This document shows positions 15,240-22,961 of a stretch of DNA of 63,113 nt, one piece after another. The notes under the pieces are model-generated. The model worked only from the letters and a program-made list of their open reading frames with translations, searched no databases and was not told the origin of the DNA. Made by a program: the position numbers and the translations under genes. Within the stretch, counting starts at the first letter, position 1; each line of letters starts with the position of its first letter. The DNA lies in NCBI GenBank assembly GCA_016218685.1, contig JACRDD010000014.1, positions 1 through 63,113 on the forward strand, read 5' to 3'. Origin of the DNA: Desulfobacterales bacterium (lineage in GTDB: Bacteria > Desulfobacterota > Desulfobacteria > Desulfobacterales > Desulfosarcinaceae).

Positions 15240-16406
15240 ATGAAATGTGTTTTGATCGTTGACGACGAAGAGCAATTGCTGCTCACCATGCAGGCGGGCT
15301 TCGAGCCCTACCGGGAGCGTTTCGAGGTGCTGACGGCGCGCAACGGCAAAGAGGCCTGCGCCCTGCTGGCCGCCACCCAGATCAACCTGGTGGTGACCGA
15401 CCTGAAGATGCCCGAGATGGACGGCTTCGCGCTGCTGGCCTTTCTCCAGAACAATTTCCCGGAAATCCCGGCCATCGTCATGACCGCCTTCGCCACGCCC
15501 GAGATCGAAACCCGCCTGGGCCAGAGCGGCCTGATCCGCATGCTGGAAAAGCCGGTGGACTTCGATGAGTTGACCCAGTTGATATTAGGCGTGCTCGAAC
15601 ACGATACCGCCGGCGGCGTGCTGACCGGCATCTCGTTGCCCAGCTTCCTGCAGCTCATCGAGATGGAGCGCAACACCTGCTTAATGGAAGTCAAGGGACC
15701 GGACGGCGTCCTGGGTTTGCTCTATTTCAGCGAAGGCACCCTGTGCGATGCGCTGCTCGGCAAACTCGCCGGCGAAGCGGCGGCCTTGGAGATTCTGGCC
15801 CTGGACAATGTCAAGATCAGCTTCCGCAGCCTTCCGGCCAAAAAGCTCAAACGGCGCATCACGACCCATTTGATGAACCTGTTGATGGAGAGCGCCCGGC
15901 TCAAGGACGAACGCAGCCTGGCGCAGGAACCCGAAACATCCGCGGCGGCGGACACCGCCGATCCGCCGCCCGCCGACGGCGTTGCTGCAATATCCGCGAA
16001 AGGAGACGACAAAATGGCAAACATCAAAGAAGTATTGGAAAAATTCAAAACCGTGGATGGCTTTCAGGCCGTAGGTGCTTTTTCGCCCAACGGCGAAATG
16101 GTGGCCGAATGCAACACCGGAGGCCTCAACCTGGCCGAGCTTGGCGCCCTGGCCAACGACGTGCTGCTCAAGGCCCAGAAGACCACGGAACTGATGAACG
16201 TGGGCCGCGGTCAATTGGTGCACGTGGAGGCGCCCAAGGCCCACGTGATCTGCCGCTGCCTCAACGAGGCCACCGATTTTGCCACCACCGCCTCGGGCCG
16301 GGCCCATGTGCACCTGGTGCTGATCATCGGCAAGGACGGCAACGTGGCCATGGGCAAAATGAAGATCGCCTCGCTGATCCAGGAAGTGGCCGAACACTTC
16401 CGTTAA
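15240..16406 (+). CDS. Response regulator: REC-DUF4388-Roadblock fusion
   Basis: This 388-residue protein has a receiver (1-118, Asp54 in VVTDLKMPEMDG), a DUF4388 domain (about 128-225; LTGISLPSFLQLIEMERNT and LYFSEGTLCDA), a low-complexity acidic/Pro linker (about 230-255), and a C-terminal Roadblock/LC7-like domain (259-388; MANIKEVLEKFKTVDGFQAV...KMKIASLIQEVAEHF). Roadblock proteins such as MglB regulate small GTPases; DUF4388 proteins occur in deltaproteobacterial signalling. The start has TGGAG upstream. A strong ribosome-binding site lies inside the gene at 15998-16005, eight bases before the Met259 codon. Confidence 0.85.
   Translation: MKCVLIVDDEEQLLLTMQAGFEPYRERFEVLTARNGKEACALLAATQINLVVTDLKMPEMDGFALLAFLQNNFPEIPAIVMTAFATPEIETRLGQSGLIRMLEKPVDFDELTQLILGVLEHDTAGGVLTGISLPSFLQLIEMERNTCLMEVKGPDGVLGLLYFSEGTLCDALLGKLAGEAAALEILALDNVKISFRSLPAKKLKRRITTHLMNLLMESARLKDERSLAQEPETSAAADTADPPPADGVAAISAKGDDKMANIKEVLEKFKTVDGFQAVGAFSPNGEMVAECNTGGLNLAELGALANDVLLKAQKTTELMNVGRGQLVHVEAPKAHVICRCLNEATDFATTASGRAHVHLVLIIGKDGNVAMGKMKIASLIQEVAEHFR
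15998..16016 (+). promoter_or_regulatory. Internal ribosome-binding site and start codon inside the REC-DUF4388-Roadblock gene
   Basis: GAAAGGAG followed by GACGACAAA and an in-frame ATG at 16014 is a near-ideal translation start. It lies exactly at the domain boundary and would yield a separate 130-residue Roadblock protein (16014-16406) alongside the full-length fusion. Confidence 0.55.
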
Positions 16407-16439
16407 CGCGAAGCATTCGACGCATAAGGCAATCGCCCC

Positions 16440-17081
16440 ATGCCGACCATGGCTTTATGGCGATATCGGGTGGACCTGCACGTCCACACCCGCCGCTACT
16501 CCGCCTGCGCCGAAACCCTCGATCCCGGGCAGCTTCCCGGGATCATGGCCCGGCGAGGGTTGCACGGCGTGGTGCTCACCGAGCACGACCAGATGTGGCC
16601 CAGGGAAGAAATTGAGGCCTTGAACCGTGGCCTCAAAGGCAGACGCATTTATCGCGGCGTAGAGGTGAGCAGCCGCCACGGCCACTTCCTGGCCATCGGC
16701 CTGGACGACCTGGCGGGCATCCATAAAGGCATGGCCATCGAAGAGTTGCTGGCCAGGGCTCGAGCCGTGGGCGCCGCCGTGGTCTGGGCCCATCCGCTGA
16801 ACAATTACGACCACACGTCGCACCCGTTGCCCCCGGATGGCATGCCGCCGGGCCTGCATGCCATCGAAACAGCCGGCGGCCGCACCCGGAGCGATGGCGC
16901 CGGCCGCCTCCTGGTGTACGCCCGGCGTCTGGGCTGCACCCCCGTGGCCGGCAGCGACGCCCATGCCATTGACCAGGTGGGCTGCGCCTTTACCCGTTTC
17001 GCGCGCTTGCCCAAGGACGAGAAGGCGCTGGCCGCCGCGATCATTGCCGGCCGGTGCACGCCGATGGAGATAAGTTCTTAA
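16440..17081 (+). CDS. PHP-domain metal-dependent phosphoesterase
   Basis: This 213-residue protein has the four PHP motifs: VDLHVHTRRYS (HxH), VVLTEHDQ, a YRGVEVSSRHGHFLAIG strand with Glu and His, and AHPLN plus GSDAHAIDQVG. These bind two or three metal ions. PHP proteins of this size hydrolyse phosphoesters, for example nucleoside or oligonucleotide 3'-phosphates or histidinol-type substrates; the substrate cannot be told here. An alternative start is the ATG at 16449. It lies 33 bases after the Roadblock fusion and overlaps the next gene by one base. Confidence 0.85.
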   Translation: MPTMALWRYRVDLHVHTRRYSACAETLDPGQLPGIMARRGLHGVVLTEHDQMWPREEIEALNRGLKGRRIYRGVEVSSRHGHFLAIGLDDLAGIHKGMAIEELLARARAVGAAVVWAHPLNNYDHTSHPLPPDGMPPGLHAIETAGGRTRSDGAGRLLVYARRLGCTPVAGSDAHAIDQVGCAFTRFARLPKDEKALAAAIIAGRCTPMEISS

Positions 17082-17665
17082 TGCTTCTGCTGATCGACCC
17101 CGCCCAAGCCTTGCGACTCATCGATTCGCCGCGCCTGGCGCGCGAAGACAGCGTCGTGCCCGCGCAATTCCCCGAGCACGCCGATTCTCCCTACCAGCCG
17201 GAATATGGCTGGCTGTTTCTCTACGAACGCCAAATCGCCGCTTTTCTCGAAACCTGGCTGCGGCCCTTTCGCTACGAACTGATCGGCGGCAAAGGCCTGC
17301 TCTGCGAAGCCCTGTCCAACGCCTTTTGCCACGGCCACACCAAAGACCCGCGCAAGCCCATCACGGTGAGGGTGTGGGTGGGAAATCTCGGGCTGATCGT
17401 CCAGATCCAGGACTGCGGCCCGGGCTTCGACGTCCAGGGCGTCTACCAACGCTTCATCGCCAACCGCGATTACTACTCCACCGCCGGCAACGGCCTGCGC
17501 CTGATGGCCCACTCCCAGCGTTTCGGCGTCTTCTACGACGCCACGGGCCGGCGCTTTCATCTGCTTTACTTTTTTTCCGACAGCTTGGACCGTCTGCCGG
17601 GCACGATGTATCTTGTGGCCCCCGAGACCGGTTCTTCACGCCTATCCAGCGAAAACCCACCTTAA
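17081..17665 (+). CDS. GHKL ATPase-domain protein (anti-sigma/RsbW-like kinase fold)
   Basis: This 194-residue protein holds a stand-alone HATPase fold: N box ALSNAFCHGH, G1 DCGPGFD and G2 TAGNGLRLMAHS, with no dimerisation/H-box domain. Such single-domain GHKL proteins are usually anti-sigma or anti-anti-sigma serine kinases of the RsbW/SpoIIAB type, or partners of receiver proteins. The ATG overlaps the TAA of the PHP gene, with GGAG 11 bases upstream. Its position at the end of the receiver/Roadblock block suggests a partner-switch or phosphorylation role there, which is inference. No STAS or PP2C partner is in the window. Confidence 0.75.
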   Translation: MLLLIDPAQALRLIDSPRLAREDSVVPAQFPEHADSPYQPEYGWLFLYERQIAAFLETWLRPFRYELIGGKGLLCEALSNAFCHGHTKDPRKPITVRVWVGNLGLIVQIQDCGPGFDVQGVYQRFIANRDYYSTAGNGLRLMAHSQRFGVFYDATGRRFHLLYFFSDSLDRLPGTMYLVAPETGSSRLSSENPP

Positions 17666-17750
17666 TTGCTCCGGGTCGGTTCAAAACCAGATGCGCATAA
17701 CGGCAGGCGTAGGACAGCCAGGCGCCGTTGTCGCGCAGGCCGCGCACGGC

Positions 17751-18356
17751 TCACGCCGCGCGAAGCGACCATCCGAGCAGCAGGAGTCCGACGGCGACGA
17801 TCCAGCTTCCGGCCACTCTGACCGCGATGCGCGTCCAGGGTGGGCGGAGGGCAACGACAAGGGCCGCGACCAAGGCGACCACTGCAAAAAGCGCGGCCAC
17901 GATGCCGCCAAGCCCCAGGGCGCCCAGCCGCGCCTGGGACATGGCCGCCCCATTGAGGTAGCCGTGGAACAGGCCCAGGCCGATCGCCAGAACGACCACC
18001 CACGAGGGTTTGATGTTCGCGTCTGTGGCGACGAGTCCGCCCAAGAGGATGAAGCCGACGGCGATCGGCACCGGCGCCGTGCCGACCGTCGGCCAGGCCA
18101 GGCCGGCAAGGCCACCGATAAGCCAGGAAGCGGGGAAGATGAACAGGGCGAGCCGCCCTGCATAAGCGCCGCGCAGCCCGGCGAGGAGCGCAAGGGCGAT
18201 GGCCGGCAGCAGATCCTCCGGGGTGAGCGTCAAGTGGGAGATCCCATCGTAAAAGGGGCCGAGACCGGTGTTGACCAGGTGCGCGGAGGCCACCGCCGGG
18301 ATCATCGGCACGGTTGCGGCCGATGCGATGGCGGCGCGGAGGAGACCCCATCTCAT
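17751..18356 (-). CDS. HupE/UreJ-like membrane protein (third copy)
   Basis: This 201-residue polytopic protein has a signal-like first helix ending ASA-HLVNTG, then GLGPFYDGISHLTLTPEDLLPAIALALLAGL and four or five further hydrophobic helices, with a histidine in GLGLFHGYLNGAAM. HupE/UreJ proteins are predicted nickel or cobalt permeases linked to hydrogenase and urease, but no such enzyme is present here. The ATG overlaps the previous gene's TGA (ATGA). It is the last gene of the DUF3604 cluster. Confidence 0.8.
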   Translation of the reverse strand: MRWGLLRAAIASAATVPMIPAVASAHLVNTGLGPFYDGISHLTLTPEDLLPAIALALLAGLRGAYAGRLALFIFPASWLIGGLAGLAWPTVGTAPVPIAVGFILLGGLVATDANIKPSWVVVLAIGLGLFHGYLNGAAMSQARLGALGLGGIVAALFAVVALVAALVVALRPPWTRIAVRVAGSWIVAVGLLLLGWSLRAA

Positions 18357-18979
18357 GCCAGCACCTTCCATAGGAAAAAGAGGCCGGCGGTGGTGACGCA
18401 AGCGCCGGAGGCCCGCAGCGCGAGCCGTCCCCAACCCCAACGATGGATGACCCCGATGCCGATGCCGACGGCATGGAGCGTGCCGGTGGTCATCACGAAC
18501 CCGATGCTGTAGGTCAGGCCGCTCGCCCCTGCCGGCAGTTCCACGCCGTGGGCATGACCATGAAAGACGGCAAAGCAACCGACGATGGCGGCGGCGAGCC
18601 CCATGGGCGGTCGCCACTCCGCGAAAACCGTGAGCCCAAGCACGATTCCGGAGAAGATGATACCGATCTCGACGCCGGGCAGGTGCACGCCCAGCAGACC
18701 GAGCATGCCGCCCATGGCCATGACGACGGGAAAGGTGACCGGCAAGAGCCAGATGGCCGGCGCGCCCAGTTGAGCGCCCCAGAGGCCCACCGAAATCATG
18801 GCCAGCACATGGTCGAGCCCCGAAATGGGATGGTGGACCCCTGCCAGAAATCCCGCGGCGCGCCCCTGTTCGGCATGCGCCCAGGCGAGTACCGGCCAGA
18901 GGGCGACGACCATGGCGAGGGCCGCGCGGATCATCGCGCGGGCTGAGAAAGCGGCATGGGTCCGGTGGTCGCCGATCAT
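18353..18979 (-). CDS. HupE/UreJ family metal permease
   Basis: This 208-residue membrane protein shows the family signature AGVHHPISGLDHVLAMISVGLWG, in which the two His and Asp of HPxxGxDH are the presumed metal ligands, plus a second motif FAVFHGHAHGVELP. Six helices follow a signal-like N-terminus (AHAEQG). The start at 18979 overlaps the upstream gene's TGA. It is the most canonical of the three HupE-like proteins here. Confidence 0.88.
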   Translation of the reverse strand: MIGDHRTHAAFSARAMIRAALAMVVALWPVLAWAHAEQGRAAGFLAGVHHPISGLDHVLAMISVGLWGAQLGAPAIWLLPVTFPVVMAMGGMLGLLGVHLPGVEIGIIFSGIVLGLTVFAEWRPPMGLAAAIVGCFAVFHGHAHGVELPAGASGLTYSIGFVMTTGTLHAVGIGIGVIHRWGWGRLALRASGACVTTAGLFFLWKVLA

Positions 18980-19989
18980 CGCAAACCGCCTAAAAGAATC
19001 AGGGTGCGTTGGATGGTCCAGTAGGCGCCCAAAGTCCCCACGGCGTAGCCGGGGAGCCTTGCCGCCAGTCGGGGCCAGCGCACTTCGAGCACGCTGAAAG
19101 CGCGTTCGAGCAGAAGGATGAGAATCACAAACCCCAACTGCCCCAGCTCGACACCCACATTGAAGAGGAGCAGGGCCAGCGGAATCTCGGCCCTGGGCAG
19201 TCCCATCGTGGTGAGCCCGCTGGCGAAGCCAAATCCATGCAGCAGTCCGAAAGCGAATGCCACCACCCACGGGTGCCGGATGGTGAAGCTCGTTTCCCCG
19301 CGCCAGGCGCGCACGATCTCCGGACCGAGAAAGAGGATGCTCAGCGCGATGGCGGCATTGAGCGGCGGCAGCGGAACGCTCGCGTAACCCAAGGTGGCGA
19401 TGGCCAGGGTGATGCTGTGAGCCGCCGTGAAGGCGGTGACGGTTTTGAAAAGCATCCACCGGCTGGAGACGATCAGGAGCAGTCCCAGAACGAACAGCAG
19501 GTGATCCACGCCGAGCAGGATATGTTGGAAACCGAGCTGGACGTAGGAGATGCCGCGCTGAAGGCCGCTGGTTAGCCCGCCCAGGGTCACCGACGGCGTT
19601 GCCGGTCGCAGCAGGTGGCTTTCCAGGCGCCCGTCGGCGTGGTGGATGCGCACCAGGACATCGGTGATGGTGGTTTCGAGTCCCGCGACGCGCAGCGTTT
19701 TCGCCGCGATACCGCCTTCGCAGGTCAGCGTGCCGCGCACCACCACGGCCCCCGGCGTAAGCTGCTGCCGATCGGGGGTCGAAAGGCGGCACCCCTCCGG
19801 AACCACGGGCGCGATCTGGATTTCAACCTCGCCGCCGGTGGGCCGTTTCCAGAGCAGGGAATAGGTGTTGGGGTCGATTTCACGCAGCTCGAGAAAACCG
19901 GGGCGCACTTCGTGGGCCGGTGCCGTCTCCGCCGCGACGAGCATAAACGCCATCGCCAGTAACGGAAATAAGCCACCGCGGCGCTTCAT
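18976..19989 (-). CDS. HupE/UreJ_2-type membrane protein with periplasmic N-terminal domain
   Basis: This 337-residue protein has a signal peptide (AETAPAHEVRPG), a soluble beta-rich domain of about 130 residues starting HEVRPGFLELREIDPNTYSLLWKRP, and then six helices with YVQLGFQHILLGVDHLLFVLGLLL, TAAHSITLAIATLG and FGLLHGFGFASGL. The histidines at the membrane face are typical of the HupE/UreJ_2 group. It overlaps the foldase gene at its start (19986-19989) and the second HupE gene at its stop. Confidence 0.85.
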   Translation of the reverse strand: MKRRGGLFPLLAMAFMLVAAETAPAHEVRPGFLELREIDPNTYSLLWKRPTGGEVEIQIAPVVPEGCRLSTPDRQQLTPGAVVVRGTLTCEGGIAAKTLRVAGLETTITDVLVRIHHADGRLESHLLRPATPSVTLGGLTSGLQRGISYVQLGFQHILLGVDHLLFVLGLLLIVSSRWMLFKTVTAFTAAHSITLAIATLGYASVPLPPLNAAIALSILFLGPEIVRAWRGETSFTIRHPWVVAFAFGLLHGFGFASGLTTMGLPRAEIPLALLLFNVGVELGQLGFVILILLLERAFSVLEVRWPRLAARLPGYAVGTLGAYWTIQRTLILLGGLR

Positions 19990-20864
19990 GAGGCGTTTGC
20001 TCCGCTTTTGCCGCCATCGTCGTCCGCGGCTTTTCTTTCGATGACGACGCGGTACTTTGCGAGCAGGCGTTCATACATCGCGGCGAGTTGCCGCCTGCGC
20101 CGGTCCGCCGTGAAGTCGCGCTCCACCGCCAATCGCACCTGGGCCAGGTCGGGCAGCGATCCCGCTACGCGCGCGCGAACCCAAACCAGATGAAGCCCGA
20201 AGCCCGACTGAATCGGGCCCGACCAAACCCCGACAGGGAGCGCCTCGGTGCTCCGGGAAAACTCCTGGCCGAAGGTCCGGGCCACCTCGGCCAGGGACGA
20301 CATCTCGACCTCGCGGGGCAGCAGGGTCGGATGGCCGAGATGGTCGATGGGCGTATCGGGGCCCGCCGCCCGAAGTCTCGCGAGCAGCGTCCGGGCGTCG
20401 TCCTCCGTCGCGCTACCCCGCCGTTCCCGGCTGAGGTAGATCTGCCGGAACGAAACCTGCGGTTCGAGGCGGTAAAGATCGGCGTTTTCGGTGAGCCATG
20501 CTTGCAACTCCCGGTCGCTGGGCGGCACCGCGGCGTCGACCTCCTCGAACAGGAACTCCAGCTTCTGGCGCAGCCGGCGGCGGATGATCGTATCGTCGCG
20601 ATCGAGTCCGCTCGCCATCGCCTCCCGCACGGCGATCTCTTCGCGGATCCAGTCGTCGATCAGCCCTTTGATCTCGACCTCGGTGGGCGGGCGTTGCCAG
20701 GTTTTGGCAAAGCCCGCGGCCAGGTGCCCGATCTGCCCGGCGGTGAGCACGATCCGGTCCGAGGTCGGGCCGGACCCGCCGCCGCTCCAGTGAAAGTACA
20801 AAAATAGCGCCGCTCCGATGGTCAGAAAATGGAGCAGCGGTTCGCGAACTATTTTTCTCATCAT
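19986..20864 (-). CDS. PpiC/SurA-type peptidyl-prolyl isomerase, membrane-anchored
   Basis: This 292-residue protein has one N-terminal membrane segment (LLHFLTIGAALFLYFHW) and an exported domain. Residues 40-115 form a SurA-like helical chaperone part (FAKTWQRPPTEVEIKGLIDDWIREEIAVREAMASGLDRDD), and residues 125-255 form a parvulin-like domain (VSFRQIYLSRE ... IQSGFGLHLVWVRAR). Such foldases assist secreted proteins. Within this cluster it may serve the two DUF3604 proteins or the HupE-like domain. It lies 45 bases after the upstream DUF3604 gene. Confidence 0.8.
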   Translation of the reverse strand: MMRKIVREPLLHFLTIGAALFLYFHWSGGGSGPTSDRIVLTAGQIGHLAAGFAKTWQRPPTEVEIKGLIDDWIREEIAVREAMASGLDRDDTIIRRRLRQKLEFLFEEVDAAVPPSDRELQAWLTENADLYRLEPQVSFRQIYLSRERRGSATEDDARTLLARLRAAGPDTPIDHLGHPTLLPREVEMSSLAEVARTFGQEFSRSTEALPVGVWSGPIQSGFGLHLVWVRARVAGSLPDLAQVRLAVERDFTADRRRRQLAAMYERLLAKYRVVIERKAADDDGGKSGANAS

Positions 20865-20909
20865 GGGTATGACCCAATCGCCGTCGTATGGGATCGCGCC
20901 TTCTTCCGG

Positions 20910-22946
20910 TTACGTCCCCGGGGTGTACCAGATGGGCGAGCTCCAGGCGCGCTCCCGTTGCTTCATGGGCACCTCGGGGGGCATTTTGACGCCGAAGCGC
21001 AGCGCGTCATAGGCCGTCCAGCGCGGCGTGGGGATCTCGATGACCCGCGCGTAGTAAAAGGCGCGCACCGACGGATCGAAGGCCGGGTCGGTCCAGACCG
21101 CCGCGAGCTGGGGATCGCCGATGGTGTCCTTCCAGGTGGCGTTGGCCACATCCACCGTGTCGCCCACCGGCGTGAGTTTGCCGTCGGCACCGATTTTGCG
21201 GCGGTCGGCGTCGCCCCAGACCACGTTGTAGATCTTCTCCCGCCCCTTGCCGTTTTTATCGAGCCAGCCTTTGACGATCTGGATGCGGTCCAGATTGCCC
21301 GACAGGGGGTCTTTCATGGCGGCCACCAGGAAGGTCGGGGCCTTGGCGCCGGCCGGGGCTTTGGGCAGGTCGGAGCCCATGGGCACGCCCTTGGCGTAGC
21401 CGGTCCCGGCCGCGTCACGGGCGCGGGCGTCGGCCGCGCGGTAGTGCCACCCGCCGAAGAAGCGCACGGTCATGCGCGACCCGGAGGTGCCGTAGGCCTC
21501 GCGCCGTTTCATGGCGTCCCAGAGCGCCTCGCGGGTGTTGTCCACGGCCCACACCGCGGCGTAGCCCGCCGACAGGTAGTGCCAGGTGTAGCGGCTCTTC
21601 GTGGGGCCGAGTTTCGCATCCCAGTCACTCTGCTTCGACTTGTGCTCCCAGCGCTTCGGGCTCGGCTCCTGAATCGGCATCTTTCCGAAGAAATTATCCT
21701 CCTCGATCGATGTCAATGAATTATGGACATCGGTGCTGCCGACGACACCGAACTTGAAGGGGTTGACGCCGAGCTTGCTTTCCAATTCGAGGCCGCGCAG
21801 CAGGCCGCCGCGCAGGTAGTTGGTGGGCAGCATCCCGGGCTTGAGCGGGCTGTCGGTGAGGGTGAGGTTGCCGTACTCCCAACCGGCGACCCCCAGGTCG
21901 CCCGCGAACTCGTCGTTGGGCGAGAGCGTGGGGTGCGTCTCGCTGTTGCCCTTGGTTTGGACGATCTCCTGCAAGACCTCCCAGCGGGCGCGCCGCTCGG
22001 CGTAGTCTTTGGAGAGCGGGTTGCCGCCGAAGTCCACCAGCTCGAACATGCGGCCGTTGGAGAGGTTGGCGTTGTGGGGGATGGCCAGCAGCTTGCCGCC
22101 CGTCTTCTGCTCGTACTTCGCCATCCACTCCCAGAGCTTCTCGGGGTCCTCGCTGTTCCAGGCGCTGAAGGGGAAGACCTGATCGGCCTTATCCTTGCCG
22201 TCGCGGAAGAGAACGTTGCGGTGCAGGTTGTTCCCGCCCGGCACCGAGGTCCACTCGTAACCGATCATGGCGGTGAAGCGGCCGGGCTCGTTGAACTTCT
22301 CGGCCGTGGCGGTGTACTGCTGCCACACCGACATCATGAGGGGGCCCACGACCTTGGGGTCCTTGAAGACCTTGGGCAGCGTGCCCATGGCCTGGGCTTT
22401 GACCACCTCGCTCTGGGCCGCCGCCTTCTCCTCGGGCGTGCCGGTCTTGAGAACCTTCGACCACTGCGCCGCCACCGGATCGGAGACGAGCGCGGGATTG
22501 CCCTCCTGCACCTGGAACATGATCCCGAGCCCCTCGGCGTGATCCGAAACCACGAGGAAGTCGAGCGGCCGGGAGAGCCTCACCGGGACGCCGGTCGACG
22601 AGACCACCTCCTCGCCCCGGGCGAAGCGATAGGCCTGCTCGGGGGTCAGCGAGTTGCCGGCCATGTAGGCGTCGCCCGAGTTCGCGGTGTGGTTGTGGGT
22701 GTCGCCGAAGTAGACGTGCATCGGGTAGCTCTTCCCGGCGTAGGGCGAGTAGGCTTTGCTGCGCGCGGCGTCACCCGCGGCCGCGGGATGTTCGTCCCCG
22801 TGTTTGTCGTAGTCGTCGAAGGCGCCCTTGACCGGCACATCCTCATCGCCCGCCGGAGCCGAACCGGCGTTCGCCGACGAAAACGCCAGGGTCAGGCCCA
22901 AAGCGACGGCCGGCAGCCATTTTCTAGCGAGTTCGTTTCTCTTCAT
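20910..22946 (-). CDS. DUF3604 exported protein, PHP-like metal-dependent hydrolase candidate
   Basis: This 678-residue protein has a signal peptide (FSSANAGSAPAG). The DUF3604 body carries metal-ligand-like motifs: VYFGDTHNHTANSGDAY, DFLVVSDHAEGLG, MIGYEWTS and VGSTDVHNS, in the same order as the HxH, SDHxE, E and DxH motifs of PHP phosphoesterases. The C-terminus holds QIVKGWLDKNGK and RWTAYDALRFG and ends with SSPIWYTPG. Substrate unknown. It is paired with a 629-residue paralogue 15 bases upstream. Confidence 0.85.
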   Translation of the reverse strand: MKRNELARKWLPAVALGLTLAFSSANAGSAPAGDEDVPVKGAFDDYDKHGDEHPAAAGDAARSKAYSPYAGKSYPMHVYFGDTHNHTANSGDAYMAGNSLTPEQAYRFARGEEVVSSTGVPVRLSRPLDFLVVSDHAEGLGIMFQVQEGNPALVSDPVAAQWSKVLKTGTPEEKAAAQSEVVKAQAMGTLPKVFKDPKVVGPLMMSVWQQYTATAEKFNEPGRFTAMIGYEWTSVPGGNNLHRNVLFRDGKDKADQVFPFSAWNSEDPEKLWEWMAKYEQKTGGKLLAIPHNANLSNGRMFELVDFGGNPLSKDYAERRARWEVLQEIVQTKGNSETHPTLSPNDEFAGDLGVAGWEYGNLTLTDSPLKPGMLPTNYLRGGLLRGLELESKLGVNPFKFGVVGSTDVHNSLTSIEEDNFFGKMPIQEPSPKRWEHKSKQSDWDAKLGPTKSRYTWHYLSAGYAAVWAVDNTREALWDAMKRREAYGTSGSRMTVRFFGGWHYRAADARARDAAGTGYAKGVPMGSDLPKAPAGAKAPTFLVAAMKDPLSGNLDRIQIVKGWLDKNGKGREKIYNVVWGDADRRKIGADGKLTPVGDTVDVANATWKDTIGDPQLAAVWTDPAFDPSVRAFYYARVIEIPTPRWTAYDALRFGVKMPPEVPMKQRERAWSSPIWYTPGT

Positions 22947-22961
22947 CGTTTTTCCTCCCCT

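Noticed and set aside
17751..18979. HupE-like genes as part of a hydrogenase or urease operon
   Set aside because: No hydrogenase, urease or maturation gene is in the window; the neighbours are DUF3604 and a foldase.
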